Source: Stachybotrys elegans (lineage: Eukaryota; Ascomycota; Sordariomycetes; Hypocreales; Stachybotryaceae). Taken from it: DNA of 64,000 nt. The translations under genes were made by a program, and so were the position numbers. The notes beneath the pieces were generated by a model. The model was not told where the DNA came from and searched no databases. It saw only the letters and a list, made by a program, of their open reading frames with translations. The stretch is taken from positions 62,001 to 126,000 of the forward strand of contig JAGPNK010000009.1 of assembly GCA_020746835.1 (NCBI GenBank). The letters are read 5' to 3'. Positions 13,752-25,303 of the stretch are shown piece by piece (position 1 is the stretch's first letter; every line of letters starts with the position of its first letter).

Positions 13752-14395
13752 CGGCTCGCAGCTCACGACTCGGTACGGCTCGATTTGGATCGCGACACTC
13801 TTTGGGCCAAGAAGAGCACAGCTCCTCCAGCTGTCGCAAGGCCATGAGGCGAGTTGGGAAGGAGCGGGATCCTATGGAGCCTCTTGAGCTCCAGGACCCC
13901 CTTCGCTAACATACAGAGATATCACAGTTCATTTTCCCTTTTATTATTCCTTTTACATCCTCATCGATTGGAATGCGCGCTAAGCAATCCAGGCCTTGCT
14001 GCTACATCGTCGACGCACTCTACCGTCTACAGGTACTTCGAGGGCATGCTTAGAACACCAAACCTCGTGTAGGATCCCGGGGTTGTCTTATTGAGGCGTA
14101 CCTTCGCTCCCAGTGAGTGTTGCTTTTTAATACTGGCGTTTGCCGTAGCGTTTGACGACGCACACAATTGAGCATGTCTCACAAAATACACTAACACCCG
14201 GCATATGTGGTTGTACTCTAGAGAAATGGCTTTTTATATATGAATATAGCGTATCCATGTACAACCAGTATTCTCCATGAATGGTACCTGCGTGTCTGTA
14301 TTCCGTCGTTTACATGTTATCTGCCACATAGCGCGTCGATAACGCCGCCTCTCCGCCCTTTGGGTGCACAATGCTTCCCGTGAGACCCTCAGCCA
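13752..14395. other. convergent intergenic region (3' ends)
   Basis: About 640 bp lies between the converging poly(A) polymerase and Dml1 genes. It is A/T-rich in the middle (TTTTTATATATGAATATAG near 14230), suited to transcript ends of both genes. I see no gene. Confidence 0.6.
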
Positions 14396-16082
14396 TTACA
14401 GATCATCGTCGTCCTCATCACTGCCGCTCGACCAGTCGTCGTGATAAGCATCAGCCATCTCGGCTAGGTCGTTGGACAGTGTCTCCCGCTCGTCTGGGCC
14501 CACCGACCAAGTAACGTGCGACCGCAATGTTCTCATTTGCTCAACGATAGAGTCGTCAGTTGAGACAGTAGCACGAACGTTCATTCGCGAGTCGTCTTCC
14601 GTCTTGTCGGTGTAGATGGAAGGAAAACTATCCAGTGAGGGGAAGCCAAGATCTGTAGTATATCTGCTAGGGGTTAGCCATATTCCGTCGTGCTAGGAAG
14701 CTTCTCATTGTGCAACTTCGTTCCAGTCGGTAAGAGACTGACCTCTGGATCACAGTGTTTCCAATTATACGCCGCTTTGCTTTGGCATCCTGGGCCTCGT
14801 CTTCTTCAGTGTCAATTTTTGTTCCCCGGTATACTGAGAGAAGACCAAAGACCCGAGGGTCTCTTGACCGGGTTTGTGGCTTCATCAATCCAAGACGGGA
14901 TAGGCTGATGTTCAAGCCGTCGTCGTCGGAAGGAGCCGCCTTTGGGCCAACGGTCATCTTCATGGTAGCCAGTGTTTGGTTCCCGGCCACGTTAAGACTC
15001 TCGGCCATGTCTGAGAGGGAAGCTGTCTTTGAAGTCGATTGTTGTTTCAGTCGAGATGGCAGAGAAGCAGTCTCGACAGCAGTAGCAAGGAGTGCGGAGC
15101 TGTGCCAAGATGAGCTCGCGTCCAGTCCGATGCTTGATGGCAGGTCCCCTTCAGGGACAGCCAATGGTACCATGATGGAGGCATGTTCTCGTGTTCTGGT
15201 GAGGGCCTGTGCGGTGTTGGCGAGGCGAAGTTGGCGCTTGTCTCTTGGTGCGCTAAGTATGGGATTCTGAATTCCCCATAGCCAAATGCACGTCTTCGGG
15301 TACTCATCTCGGAGGGCCTCTACATACGACGAGGCAAACCCACCCCAGGCGTCGTCTATGGTGGAGAGGACTTGCATGCCCTGCATCTGGTCACACTCTT
15401 CGACAAAAGGTCGCCAGTCTCGATCAACGATATCGTGCTCCTTGTCAAGCGAATGGAAGAGCTCGATGCCCATGGAGTGACGCTCAAATGGCATGATGGT
15501 CGAGTTCAATTCATAGTCGTACAGCTGTACCAGCGACTTCGGGTGGTAATACACTCGAGAGAAGTCGGACCAATATCGAACACTCGACTTGGTGAGTCGC
15601 GGAGCCTCGGTTCCAGCATCCAGGCTCTGCTGGTACGCACTTGGATGAAGAGCTTCTTGCTTGTGGACGGCAGACGGTCCGCCCCTGGTGGAGTGATGTG
15701 TGAGTGAGATGGTCGACGTTTTCCTGGAAGAGGAGGCAGTAACTTACCAGGTGGAGCTGGCTGAGACCTGTGAGGCATCCTCATATAAAGCATTGATCTT
15801 CTTCAGTGTTCCAAATCCTCCTTTCAGGTCGTATATGACGGTACGAGGCAGGAAGGTGTCGGAACCATCTGATCCCAGACCAGTGCGCCAGTGGATGTTG
15901 TGGTCGACTGGTGATGAATCTTGTTCTGAGTAGGTGAAGTATGACTCCTGGCCCGTCGGTTAGTATCTTGAGACAGCCCTTCTATTTCCGTCAACGTTGA
16001 GGTTAACAACCTGTGCGTTCCAAAAGTGATTCGCAACATAATTGCTCAGATTACCGAGTTGCAGGGTGATGATTTCACGCAT
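14396..16082 (-). CDS. dml1: Dml1/misato family protein
   Basis: Predicted 493 aa from exons 16082-16011, 15947-15748, 15684-14743 and 14663-14396 (minus). The N-terminus [17 protein letters not shown] is the diagnostic tubulin-like start of Misato/Dml1. It is followed by the HFWNAQESYFTY and [14 protein letters not shown] segments, also typical. The family combines a misato segment II with a tubulin-like fold. Yeast Dml1 is needed for partitioning mitochondria and mitochondrial DNA; fly misato acts in spindle assembly. All four exons join in frame with consensus borders. The C-terminus is acidic ([11 protein letters not shown]). It diverges from the thioredoxin-fold gene with a 580-bp shared upstream region. 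Function in this organism is inferred from the family. Confidence 0.93.
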
Positions 16083-16664
16083 TGTGAGCCGATATCGAAG
16101 AAGATCCTAGGGTGAGCCCGGCGAGACATAGGCCCTTTGTTTTATCGAGAAAGGTATCAACTTACCCATTGAAGCTGGGAAACCCACTACATGGAGCTTG
16201 GGTGATTGTTGATTGTTGCAAACTCGAAGCATGGTGTAGGGTAGCCATCTTTGCACTAGCCTTAAACCCTCTTTCAACCGCCCTAGTTGCATACAAGTAC
16301 CTCCTAAGTAGTACCTGATTTTTGGGTCTTAAGCGTGCAGAGGCGAAGAGAAAACGAGGCGGGAAAAGAAGATTGGTAAAAACTTCCATGGGACAAATCC
16401 AACCTAATGCCGTTCCTGCTTCCGAGCTGTCTTGGCCAGTACGTGTTGTTGATCAGCCTTGTTGAGGTAGTCCAATATAGGAACCTAAGATGGCAAGACG
16501 AATGGTGTTTGGTCAATCACGCGATGATGTAATTTGACTATGGACCGGCTACCACCGCAGCGAGCCTGGCAAAAACCCAAGAGACACTGTCAATAAGAGA
16601 ATGATTCAGTAAATGTGCCGTACCATACCTGTGATCAAAACTACCCACCTACCAACCTATAAGA
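16083..16664. other. divergent promoter region
   Basis: About 580 bp lies between the Dml1 and thioredoxin-fold gene starts, and includes a TACCTCCTAAGTAGTACCT cluster at 16297-16316. I see no gene. Confidence 0.55.
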
Positions 16665-17420
16665 ATGTCACAAGAACAAGCCTCGACATCGACTTGGGCG
16701 ACAGGTCTGGCCTCAACGCTCAAGTCAGGTTTCATGCGAGAGCTCGAGACGTTCAAGACGCTGCCACCAAGGGACCTGCAGCCTGTCCCCCAGGTCGGCT
16801 CGGAGGCACCAAGGTCGGCCAAGATAGCTCTGTCTGATGGATGGCCCACACTCATCGTCTTCCTCCGCCACTGCGGGTGCCCCTGTAAGCCCAAGGACCA
16901 TGAAACACATATATAGAAGTATTTACCGAGTGACCCAGTCGCCGAAAAGACCTTCCGCCAGATGGCCACCTTGGCGAGCCAGCTAGCAGGCCGCGTTCGA
17001 TTCATCGCAGTCTCCCACTCCTCGGCCGAGACAACGGAGCGTTGGGTCATGGATGTGGGAGGCACATGGGGTGCTGATGTTATCATCGACGAGGACCGTG
17101 ATCTCTACGCACAATGGGGGCTCGGCATGGCTTCTGCATGGGAAACGATTAGCCCAACGACATTGTTCTCGGTGGTTCGTCTGGGGATCAACGAAGGTGT
17201 CTGGAATCGACCGGCCGAGAATGGGAGCCGCTGGCAAAAGGCTGGCGCATTTGCTGTGGATGCGAATGGAATCGTCCGCTGGCTGCACGTCCCCACCACC
17301 GCCAGCGACGTGCCTGATCTAGTAGCAGGAATACGTGCTCTAGGCTTCCACGAGCCACTTGCCGCTCAGACACCCCATGCTCATCCGACCAGAGAACAGG
17401 ATGGCCACGCCCATGGCTAA
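16665..17420 (+). CDS. AhpC/TSA-like thioredoxin-fold protein
   Basis: Predicted 233 aa from exons 16665-16884 and 16939-17420. Joining them makes the motif VFLRHCGCPFAEKTFRQM, a CxC-type redox motif in the place where AhpC/TSA-like (PRXL2-type) proteins carry their reactive cysteines. It is followed by a thioredoxin-fold pattern: RFIAVSHSS strand, then a D-x-x-x-LYAQWGLG segment and GAFAVDANGIVRW, the latter typical of peroxiredoxin-like proteins. No signal peptide; probably cytosolic. Likely role: thiol redox or peroxide handling; the substrate is unknown. The tail is His-rich (HAHPTREQDGHAHG), which might bind metal. The exact subfamily is uncertain. Confidence 0.85.
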
Positions 17421-17820
17421 GGGCTGATGAAGCAAATATTTCTCGATGCAAGCCCAAATACCATCATCTACTTGGCACCGAACATCAGATCTCCGTCTCT
17501 GCCTCGTCTCTACAAGCTGACAGGCATGCATAAGAGCAGATGGTGCAGTCCGTATAAGAAATTATAATTCACTTTCTCATTTGTCCAGAAGACCACTCGC
17601 TACATATAACTGACGTATTATCTGTGCGACAAAGGAACTGGGGCACCACCCCCATGAGATATAATGATGATATGTTATGGTATCATTCGGTCGTCAAACT
17701 CCTCAGCTGTCCCTTATGCAATCGCATAGTATTTAAATCCGCACGCCAAAATCAAGCCGCGATAACCTGACCACAAATCATGTGGAATGGGCTCGCCATG
17801 AATACCTCTGCACAAGGTGT
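17421..17820. other. convergent intergenic region (3' ends)
   Basis: 400 bp lies between converging genes. AT-rich sequence (AAGAAATTATAATTC near 17560) fits transcript ends. I see no gene. Confidence 0.55.
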
Positions 17821-19837
17821 CTAGTAGAATGCTGAGCACCATTCTGGAAGTCGCAAAGGGTCTTGTTGAACCCATTCGCCCCCCATCGCCCACACAGCTA
17901 AACACCCCAATGCCCCGACACTGCTGACCAGTTCGAAAGTGAAACTGCCGTGACGTTTTGCCTGGCTCACGAGTTGGAGTAATCCTAAAGGGTCCTGGTG
18001 AGATGTGACGAGCGGCCGTTGCGAACCCCGATTTCTCTCGCGTCTCCTGACAACAGCAGTCGAAGATTCATAAGGCACCGTCTCTCGTGCAAAGGCCTCC
18101 CGGGAAACATGTCCAAGGCGCTCTACCTCGAGGCTATGGCGAAGTGCCTCTGCCCAACTCGTCATTTCAATCCGTCTCCAGTGTCGCTGCTGAGCAAAGG
18201 GGTTCGCAGCTACGACGGGGCTGATGGCGTAGTGGGCGGCGGTATAACGGCTGGAGAGTGCAAAGCTGGGCGTTATATTTCGGCCACGCTCTCGCCTCCA
18301 TTGAGAAATCTTGGTAGCGCTGGCGTGGCGCAACTGTGCACTTCCGTCTAGCGAAAAGAGCTTTCCCACGAGGCCCGAAAGATCCGTGGTCACCAGTGGC
18401 TGAGCATATTCCGAGCTCATCAAGACGCTGGCGTCTATAACATCGTGGTCAGACTCTGTCGCAGTCGACACAGAGTATACAGCCCCCGAGGGAGTACTTT
18501 CGTCATGGAAAGAAAACCATTCGAGCTGAGCGCCTCGAAGGCGCTGGGTCATGTCTCTCTTTGAGTCTGCGGAATCATGGGCAGAAATCCGATCCGAGCG
18601 GGCCAATAGAGGAATTACGTTTGTCAGAGTTTGTAGTTTCTTCATGTGCTCGATATCGGTATCGGTAAGACCTGGGGCTTGTGTTAGAAGATGAGTAAAG
18701 CAGAAGCCTGGACCAAGCGGTACTCACCCATAGGGGGAACCAGGTAGAGAGCTACATCGACGATTGCCCCCCTCCACCGTTCAAATAGCTGTACAAGTCT
18801 CTGTCCTCCACTTGCTTGTGCAACAGTGGAGCTAACTGCGACTCGGTATATCGTAAGGCTTGGCCCATAATCTTCATCGAGATATTAGTGATCGATCGCT
18901 TGCAGGCACGCAGACCTAGCGGGACTCACCGAAGTGCCGGCGACGCCAGTCGTCTCCACGAAGCATATGTTTCTATCAAGTATCTCGTCGGACATTGATA
19001 TCCGCCTCCTCGTCGAAGAAGAGGCATCCGGGTCGGACCACCACGAAGGGTGCGGCTTGGTACTGGCAAAGGTCTCTGTTACTCCACTGCGCGTAGAGCT
19101 GCTGACCTGGTCTATATGCACAATGTGGTCGCACGACCGAGCCATTGCGTGAATGAGTGATGTCTTCCCAACACCTGGTATGAGTTAGCACCCCGATGGG
19201 GACCCCGATGGGGGAGCGCCGGGTGGTAGGGGGGTTCGGACGTACCTGCTGGACCAGTGACAAGGACTTTGAGCTTTCCGAAGGCCTTGCCGGTCACCGA
19301 GAAGGGGCGGCGACGGGGCACCGTCAGACTGGGCATGATAAGTTGCGGCCCGGATAGTCCAGCAGCAATACTATGGGCTCCTGCGTTTGATGGGTTCGTG
19401 TCGGCTCCGATCAAACTCGGGGGGGAACTATCGGGGAACTCGGATGAAGCCGCGAATGAGTTCCTTCGCGAAGAGATGCTGCTGATGGCTGAGATAGAGC
19501 CGGAAATTCCTCCTGGAACGGTATTGTTTGGTCCCAAGCAAGTCCCGTGGGCGCCCGGGTGTTCCGCGCCGGAGCAGGACGAAGTGGTCGACATGTTGGA
19601 TAGATGACTCCAGCTCTGATAATGACTGGATGATGTGGGACTCTTGCGACGGCTATGGCTTGGGCGGGGTATGATCGAACGATGGGAATCGGCGGCATCT
19701 AATTCAGCCTCTGAAGCGAGAATGAAGGCCATGGGCGCTGCAGATGGAGCTGTGGCATCAAGGCCATCTGTGTTTGGGTCGCGCCCGCGAGGGGGTCGGA
19801 CGTTGGTAGAACGGTTGGTGACTGGAATTGGGCGCAT
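17821..19837 (-). CDS. septin-like GTPase, frame broken by a probable 1-base indel
   Basis: Exons: 19837-19246, 19174-18930, 18871-18728, 18671-17821 (minus). A disordered Ser-rich N-terminus (about 180 aa) leads to KLKVLVTGPAGVGKTSLIHA, an intact P-loop (G1) made across intron 1. A G3-like FVETTGVAG, an RYTESQLAPLL helix, DVALYLVPPMGLTDTDI and a G4-like NVIPLLARSD follow, the septin order. The C-terminus has a hydrophobic stretch (ELVSSVGALGCLAVWAM) that could anchor it in a membrane, unlike core septins. In exon 3 the frame carrying the helix runs into TAG at 18752-18754, while the continuation needs one more base in the run of six C at 18767-18772. With one base added all exons join (about 610 aa). 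It may be an assembly error, a pseudogene or real frameshifting. Probably a divergent filamentous-fungal septin-like protein. Confidence 0.8.
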
Positions 19838-20738
19838 GTTTCCTGGACGGACCCGGCACAGCTATGCGTCTACGGGGGACAAAGAGGCCGGCTGGAGCTG
19901 CGAATCAAGGGATGGGAGGAAGAAAGAAAGAAGCGTGATTGACATAAGAAGGCACGAATGTATGTACATCAGGTAGTATGTTGAACATGCGCAGTGGTGG
20001 TTACGGTTACGACCTCCTGACACTCATATGAGGAGATAAGATAACGCCTACCCCGTGTGGTTGGTGGCTGAATGTAGGTGACATGCCATGAGATGGGCGG
20101 CATATCTGGACCTGCATGCTTCTTTCCCTATTCAGCAGGCGGTGGCCCTTGTTATCCTGCTCTCGGTGGAAGCATGTGCGGGGAAGTCTTATGATGGATA
20201 TAACGATACCCCGCCGGCCTATTGAGGCGGTACCTCAGTACCTAGGTACTTATTTATAGCCTGTGAGTGCAAGTACCTCACTCTTGGAGGTACTTTGGAT
20301 TTCGCCGGCCGCCTCTAAGAAATCGGTGGGACACTCCTTGGTGGGGCAGAATAACTCCCCAAATAAGGACCATCAAGTACCCGAATATTAGACCATTGGG
20401 CAGGCAGCTACCTATGATTCACTGGCTCAGGCAAGCCTGATAGGCACCTCAGCACCTAACATAAGTAGCTGGAGGTACTAAAAAGGCACCATGGAGAGGC
20501 ACTGGAGAATCCGGCATCTGCCCAAAGTATTATGAGCGCCGACCAAAACGAGGAGGGGCTGATCGCATCAGTAACATCCAATCCAAATAAATCCAGCAAC
20601 ACAACTACCTCACTTCGCTGCCTCCTAACATAGCAGCCCACGGCACGTCCATTCATCGATTAATTGCAAACTGGTCGAAGGAGGATATCTCTACACGCAG
20701 CCCAACACTTCACTTGCCACCGACAACCACCCGTCACC
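19838..20738. other. divergent promoter region with TACCTAGGTA cluster
   Basis: This 900-bp stretch separates the septin-like gene and the Pho85-type kinase gene. From 20228 to 20310 it is dense in GGTACCT, TACCTAGGTAC and AGGTACT motifs. No gene. Confidence 0.6.
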
Positions 20739-21808
20739 ATGGACGGCAAACGACACCCAAGCTCGTTCCAGCAGCTGGAAAAGCTGGGCGAGGGAACATA
20801 CGCAACAGTGAGTGGTGATTCCCGGCGTTGTCTTTCTGGAGATTGCACGACCCGGCAACTAACCCATCTCTGCTGCCATAGGTTTTCAAGGGCCGCAACC
20901 GTCAGACCGGCGAGCTCGTGGCGCTCAAGGAAATCCATCTTGACTCCGAAGAAGGGACGCCTTCCACCGCCATCCGAGAAATATCTCTTATGAAGGAGCT
21001 AAAGCACGAAAACATTGTCGCTCTTCACGATGTTATACACACCGAGAACAAGCTCATGCTCGTGTTTGAGTACATGGATGGGGATCTTAAGAGGTACATG
21101 GACACGAACGGCGAACGCGGTGCCCTCAAGCCGGCTACGATCAAGTCCTTCATGTATCAGCTGCTCAAGGGCATCGATTTCTGCCACCAGAACCGCGTAC
21201 TGCACCGCGATCTCAAGCCCCAGAATCTTCTGATTAATAGCAAGGGGCTATTGAAGCTGGGCGATTTTGGTCTGGCGCGTGCTTTCGGTATCCCGGTCAA
21301 CACTTTCTCTAACGAAGTCGTCACCCTCTGGTACCGTGCTCCCGATGTTCTCCTCGGCAGCAGGACCTACAACACCAGCATAGACATCTGGTCTGCTGGC
21401 TGTATCATGGCCGAGATGTACACGGGCCGCCCCCTCTTCCCAGGCACCACGAATGAGGATCAGATTGTCAGGATATTCCGCATCATGGGTACGCCGACCG
21501 AACGTACTTGGCCCGGCATTACACAGTTCCCCGAGTACAAACCCACTTTCCAGATGTATGCTACTCAGGATCTTCGCAGCATTCTTCACGCCATTGATCC
21601 TTCTGGTATCGACTTGCTTCAGCGCATGCTCCAGCTGCGCCCGGAGCTGCGGATAAGCGCAGCAGATGCGCTGCAGCACCCATGGTTCAACGACATCATA
21701 ATACACCAGCAGCAGCAGCAACAGCAGCAGCAGCAGGCTATGCAAGCCCAAGCCCAGGCGCGTGGCTACCAGCAGCCCGTACCTGGCCAAGGATTCGAGA
21801 ATTATTAG
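20739..21808 (+). CDS. pho85: Pho85-type cyclin-dependent kinase
   Basis: Predicted 331 aa, exons 20739-20807 and 20882-21808. Glycine loop [11 protein letters not shown] is completed across the intron. Further motifs: VALKEI lysine, [19 protein letters not shown] cyclin-binding helix, [10 protein letters not shown] catalytic loop, [11 protein letters not shown] activation segment, and [12 protein letters not shown]. The variant [13 protein letters not shown] and the overall sequence match Pho85/PhoA rather than Cdc2/Cdk1. It phosphorylates targets with partner cyclins in phosphate, carbon and cell-cycle signalling; localisation depends on the cyclin. The T-loop residue is Ser (TFSNE), as in Pho85, which does not need CAK phosphorylation. 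The C-terminus carries a glutamine tract of ten residues then a QAQAQA segment. Confidence 0.96.
21708..21738 (+). repeat. CAG/CAA polyglutamine tract in Pho85 C-terminus
   Basis: A CAG-rich run (with one CAA) encodes ten consecutive glutamines just after the kinase domain ends ([10 protein letters not shown]). It is the kind of tract that varies in length between strains. Confidence 0.85.
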
Positions 21809-22130
21809 TCTCACCATTCCAACTGAGCCGGCTCAATGCTGGGATAGTCTTATTCATTTCTGTTTATCCATTGCTTCTTGGGATCGAGTATAGCTGGATG
21901 AAATCCATTGGGGAGTTGAAAGGATCGCGAACCGTGCTGGAATCAGAGGATGGATGGGATCTTCTATGCGACAGATGGGCCAGGCACTTTTTATCTTTTT
22001 CTTTCTCTTCTTCCCTCCTTCTTATCATCGTTCGGCAATAACACTCAGCGGGATCGTTACGTTCAAGGATAGAGAGCGAACATTTTGATTGCGCCACCTC
22101 CCAAGCAGCACGCGCTTGCTCATGCGTCTA
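21809..22130. other. convergent intergenic region (3' ends)
   Basis: 320 bp between the kinase and tafazzin 3' ends, with a T/C-rich stretch near 21990-22025. I see no gene. Confidence 0.55.
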
Positions 22131-23319
22131 TTAATGTCTATTGACCAAACTGCCGTCTATCGGACTCTTGAACTTGCGCTTGTTGGGCTCTTTAGTCCAC
22201 GTCTCTGCCAGGGCGGCGGTGTCATCCTCCTCAGGCGGTAGGCCAAGCCGTAGCCTTAGTTTCTGTACCTCATCCCTCACGGCCTTGGCTACATCAATCC
22301 GCAGCTGAGTGGCCTCGGCACCATGCTTCAGGTCCTCGGGACTGGCCTTCTCGGCCAAGCGTCGCCACGCAGCACGGTGATGCCCGAACAGACGATCGAC
22401 AGACTCTGGCTCACCGATAACGACCTTGACTTGCTTCCCGATGCGGGGCAAGAAGCGTGGCCATTTCCTGTCCTCTGCCATGATATCTTGGGTGCCGTTT
22501 ATGAACATAGGTATGAACTCTGGGGCAGGATCGGACTCTAGGATGAGCCGCGACACGCCCCATTTGAAGTACCGCAGGCTTGTGCCTGGGCCCTGGTGGC
22601 AGCAGGCCTCGGGAAAGACATGTACCCAAGCATTGCAGTTACCAGGATACGAGGCCGGCGCTGTGAACACATCTCTACCGTTGGTAGAGTACGTCGCCTC
22701 CGGCATCTTTGGAAGTAGCGGCGAGCCAGGACGGGAAAGCAATCGAATGGCTTGAGTCATTGTCGGCTGATAGATACCCCCATTGGCCGAATGCCAGAAT
22801 CTATGGGTCGGGAGAACTTGTCCAAGGCTGAAGAAGGTAGAGGTGAAGCTGGTTAAAAGACAAAGTTAGGTATTTCTTACCAGCGCTTTGATACTGGCAC
22901 AAGAACGCCAGGCGATTTGACCTGTTGGGAGCTTACCTGTTCTTGAAGCAGATATCATGCGCACCAAGGCCCCAGCGTAGGTTTGGAACATCAGCGAAGT
23001 AACGCAAGGGGAGAATCCCCCACATCAGGGGATCATCAAGCCTGGCAGGAACCTCTTAGCAAGTAGGAACTGGAATCAAAAGTACATGCACTTACACAGA
23101 TAGGTGGTTGCAGACTGTTAGAAGCCCACGCTCGCGACCCTGGGTCTTGCGCCTGTCCAAGACGCCGAGAAGGTTCTCCAGGCCAACTACCTCGGTGTTA
23201 TTCAAGCCATGCATGAAGAATCTGGCGGCCAAGCCGACAGTGCCAGCTATTGCCACAGATCCAAGGCGCCATAGCAGGCTAGGCCTTCCAGGAGGATTAG
23301 ATGGAGTGCTCAGAGCCAT
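22131..23319 (-). CDS. taz1: tafazzin-type cardiolipin transacylase
   Basis: Predicted 348 aa from exons 23319-23096, 23041-22937 and 22848-22131 (minus). The N-terminus has a hydrophobic segment (LLWRLGSVAIAGTVGLAARF) suited to interfacial membrane anchoring. Joining exons 1 and 2 makes the HX4D acyltransferase motif NHLSVLDDPLMWG; exon 3 supplies the VFPEACCHQ block, equivalent to the conserved FPEG-type motif. These order and spacing features match tafazzin, which remodels cardiolipin acyl chains on mitochondrial membranes. The C-terminal 100 residues are helical and charged. Family identity is strong; which phospholipids are used is inferred. It diverges from the NOSIP-like gene over a 570-bp region. 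Confidence 0.93.
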
Positions 23320-23888
23320 CTGTTGGTGAGATGAGATGGGTTGAAAATGATCGACTTCTCAACTCAAGACCAATCAGCCCCCCAGGACCACGGCCCTTGC
23401 GATGACCCCTTGCTTGTCGACGAATGGTAGATGTTGGATGCAGCAATAATTAGGTGTGCTGTATAGGAGCCGCATTGGCCAGCAGGCTTGATGATCTATA
23501 GATACATCAAGGGTTGGGATTAAAATGGAATATGAACGTCGGATGTTTTCAAGGGAGCTCATCCAACTCTTGCCAAGCCAGGTACAAGTTTCCATCTGTG
23601 GGGAGCCAGGGTGAAAAGCATCTAACCACAAGAGGTTAATGCACAAGTTGCGTATGTACCCACTGCATGTATATTCGATATGGGAGGAAAGCTACACCAT
23701 AGGCTACAACTACAACTCCCAAGGCAATACTTACCCTTGCCTCACTACCAACGTCCATCTTTTGCTTCACTCTCCACGGCGACTCATGCCTCCACTGCGC
23801 AACAGGGTATCATAGTACTGCTCGAGTGCCTGTATCGAAAGGCGACTGGAATATCACCAAACGGACGGTTCTGCCAATACCGCCCAAC
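23320..23888. other. divergent promoter region
   Basis: 570 bp between the tafazzin and NOSIP-like gene starts. I see no gene or repeat. Confidence 0.55.
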
Positions 23889-25164
23889 ATGTCCCATAGT
23901 AAGTAACGGCCTGCCTGGAACCTGCGTCAACGCTGGAAGATGCTTCAGATGGCGGGAAGCGCAATTATCTGGGCCAGCCCCAACTTAGCAGTAGTTGCTG
24001 ACGTCCTCACGATAGGCAAGAGGAACACCTCCCGGCCCGTCTTTACTGCACACGAGCGCGCACTCGCCAAATCCCACTGGACCGCAGGCTCCGCCCGCCT
24101 GAACCGCGACTCCTTCCTACCCTTTGGCTACTGCGGCCTGTGCCTCGAAGTCGCCCGCGACCCGGTCGCTTGCCAGCGAGGAGACATCTTCTGCCGCGAG
24201 TGCGTCCTTTCCAATCTTCTAGCACAGAAGAAGGAGCTCAAGAGGGCCGATAGGGCTCGGGCAGAAGCCGAGCGCGAGATTGAACGGATAAAAACCATTG
24301 AGGACGAGGAGGATAGAGAGAGGGCCATCCGTGACTTCGAATTGACACAAGCTGGGCTCGAGGCGACAACAAAGCACAAGCCGAGGGCCGTGGACCCCCC
24401 GATTTCGAACGATCAGCAACTCGTTAAAGCAGGGTCCAAAAGGAAGTTTGCTCTGGACGAAGGCGAGCTCAGCCGCATTGTTCAGGAAGACAGAGCCAAG
24501 GCGCGAAAAGCGATTGAAGATGAAAAGGTAAGTGCCAATAACCCATATACTGCCCAACCAGTTATAAGTACAAATTACGTTACGCCCCTCGCTATGAGTT
24601 CCCCGTTCCTGACGAAAGGCGCCTAACCATTGATTATAACCCTAGGCTGCCAAACCAACGCTCCCTTCCTTCTGGTCGCCATCCCTCACGCCCGACATAC
24701 AGGATAGTAAGCTTGCGCCAGTAGCGAAGAAGACAAAGACATCGCCGGTGTGCCCTGCTTCTACAGACGAGAACCCGCATTCGTTATCGTTACAGAAGCT
24801 CATTGAGCTCAAGTTCCATGAGGACATTGACGACAATACCAAAGAGAAACGAAAGACATGCCCTTCGTGCCGCAAGCTGCTATCGAACTCTTCGAGCCCG
24901 GTTTTGGCAAAACAGTGCGGCCATGTGCTGTGCCAGCCCTGTGTGAAGCAATTTCTTCTCCCCTCAAAACAGACCGCCACGGAGCCTCAGGTGCCGCTGA
25001 CCTGTTTTGTATGTAGCGAGCCCTTGGCAGCCACACCCTCCAAGAACGAGTCAGACTCATCTGGTCTGCCCCCTGGGTTGGTTGCGCTGAGATCCGAAGG
25101 GACGGGGTTCTCGGCTCGTGGCTCGAGCACGGTGAGCAAAACAGGACTGGGCTTCCAGTGCTGA
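23889..25164 (+). CDS. NOSIP-like RING/U-box protein
   Basis: Predicted 346 aa. Exons: 23889-23898, 24016-24527, 24646-25164. The first coding exon is only 10 bases (ATG TCC CAT A); it joins over a 117-bp intron to give MSHSKRNTSRPVFTAHER, the NOSIP-type N-terminus. An N-terminal zinc-finger half (CGLCLEVARDPVACQRGDIFC, then CVLSNLL) is followed by a long charged coiled coil (about 95-130), then a basic linker. The C-terminal RING is CPSCRKLL, CGHVLCQPCV and CFVCSEPL. NOSIP homologues are E3 ubiquitin ligase-like proteins; several are found with spliceosomes. In fungi, which lack the animal nitric oxide synthase context, a spliceosomal or ubiquitin role is more likely, as inference. The end converges on the carrier gene with 140 bp between. 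Confidence 0.9.
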
Positions 25165-25303
25165 ATGTCGCGTGCTCATGGTCGCCCGAGATGGGTGTCG
25201 GACTAGGGACCGATATAGTCGTAATGTTTATCGACAGCTTAGCACAACCCCTTTGGATCCTATAACGTTGACGGAGGAGCTCGGCCAACTGAAGCGCAGG
25301 GGT

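Noticed and set aside
18728..18871. A mini-intron in septin exon 3 instead of an indel
   Set aside because: The only GT-AG pair near the shift would be about 25 bases and would delete the conserved VDVA residues.
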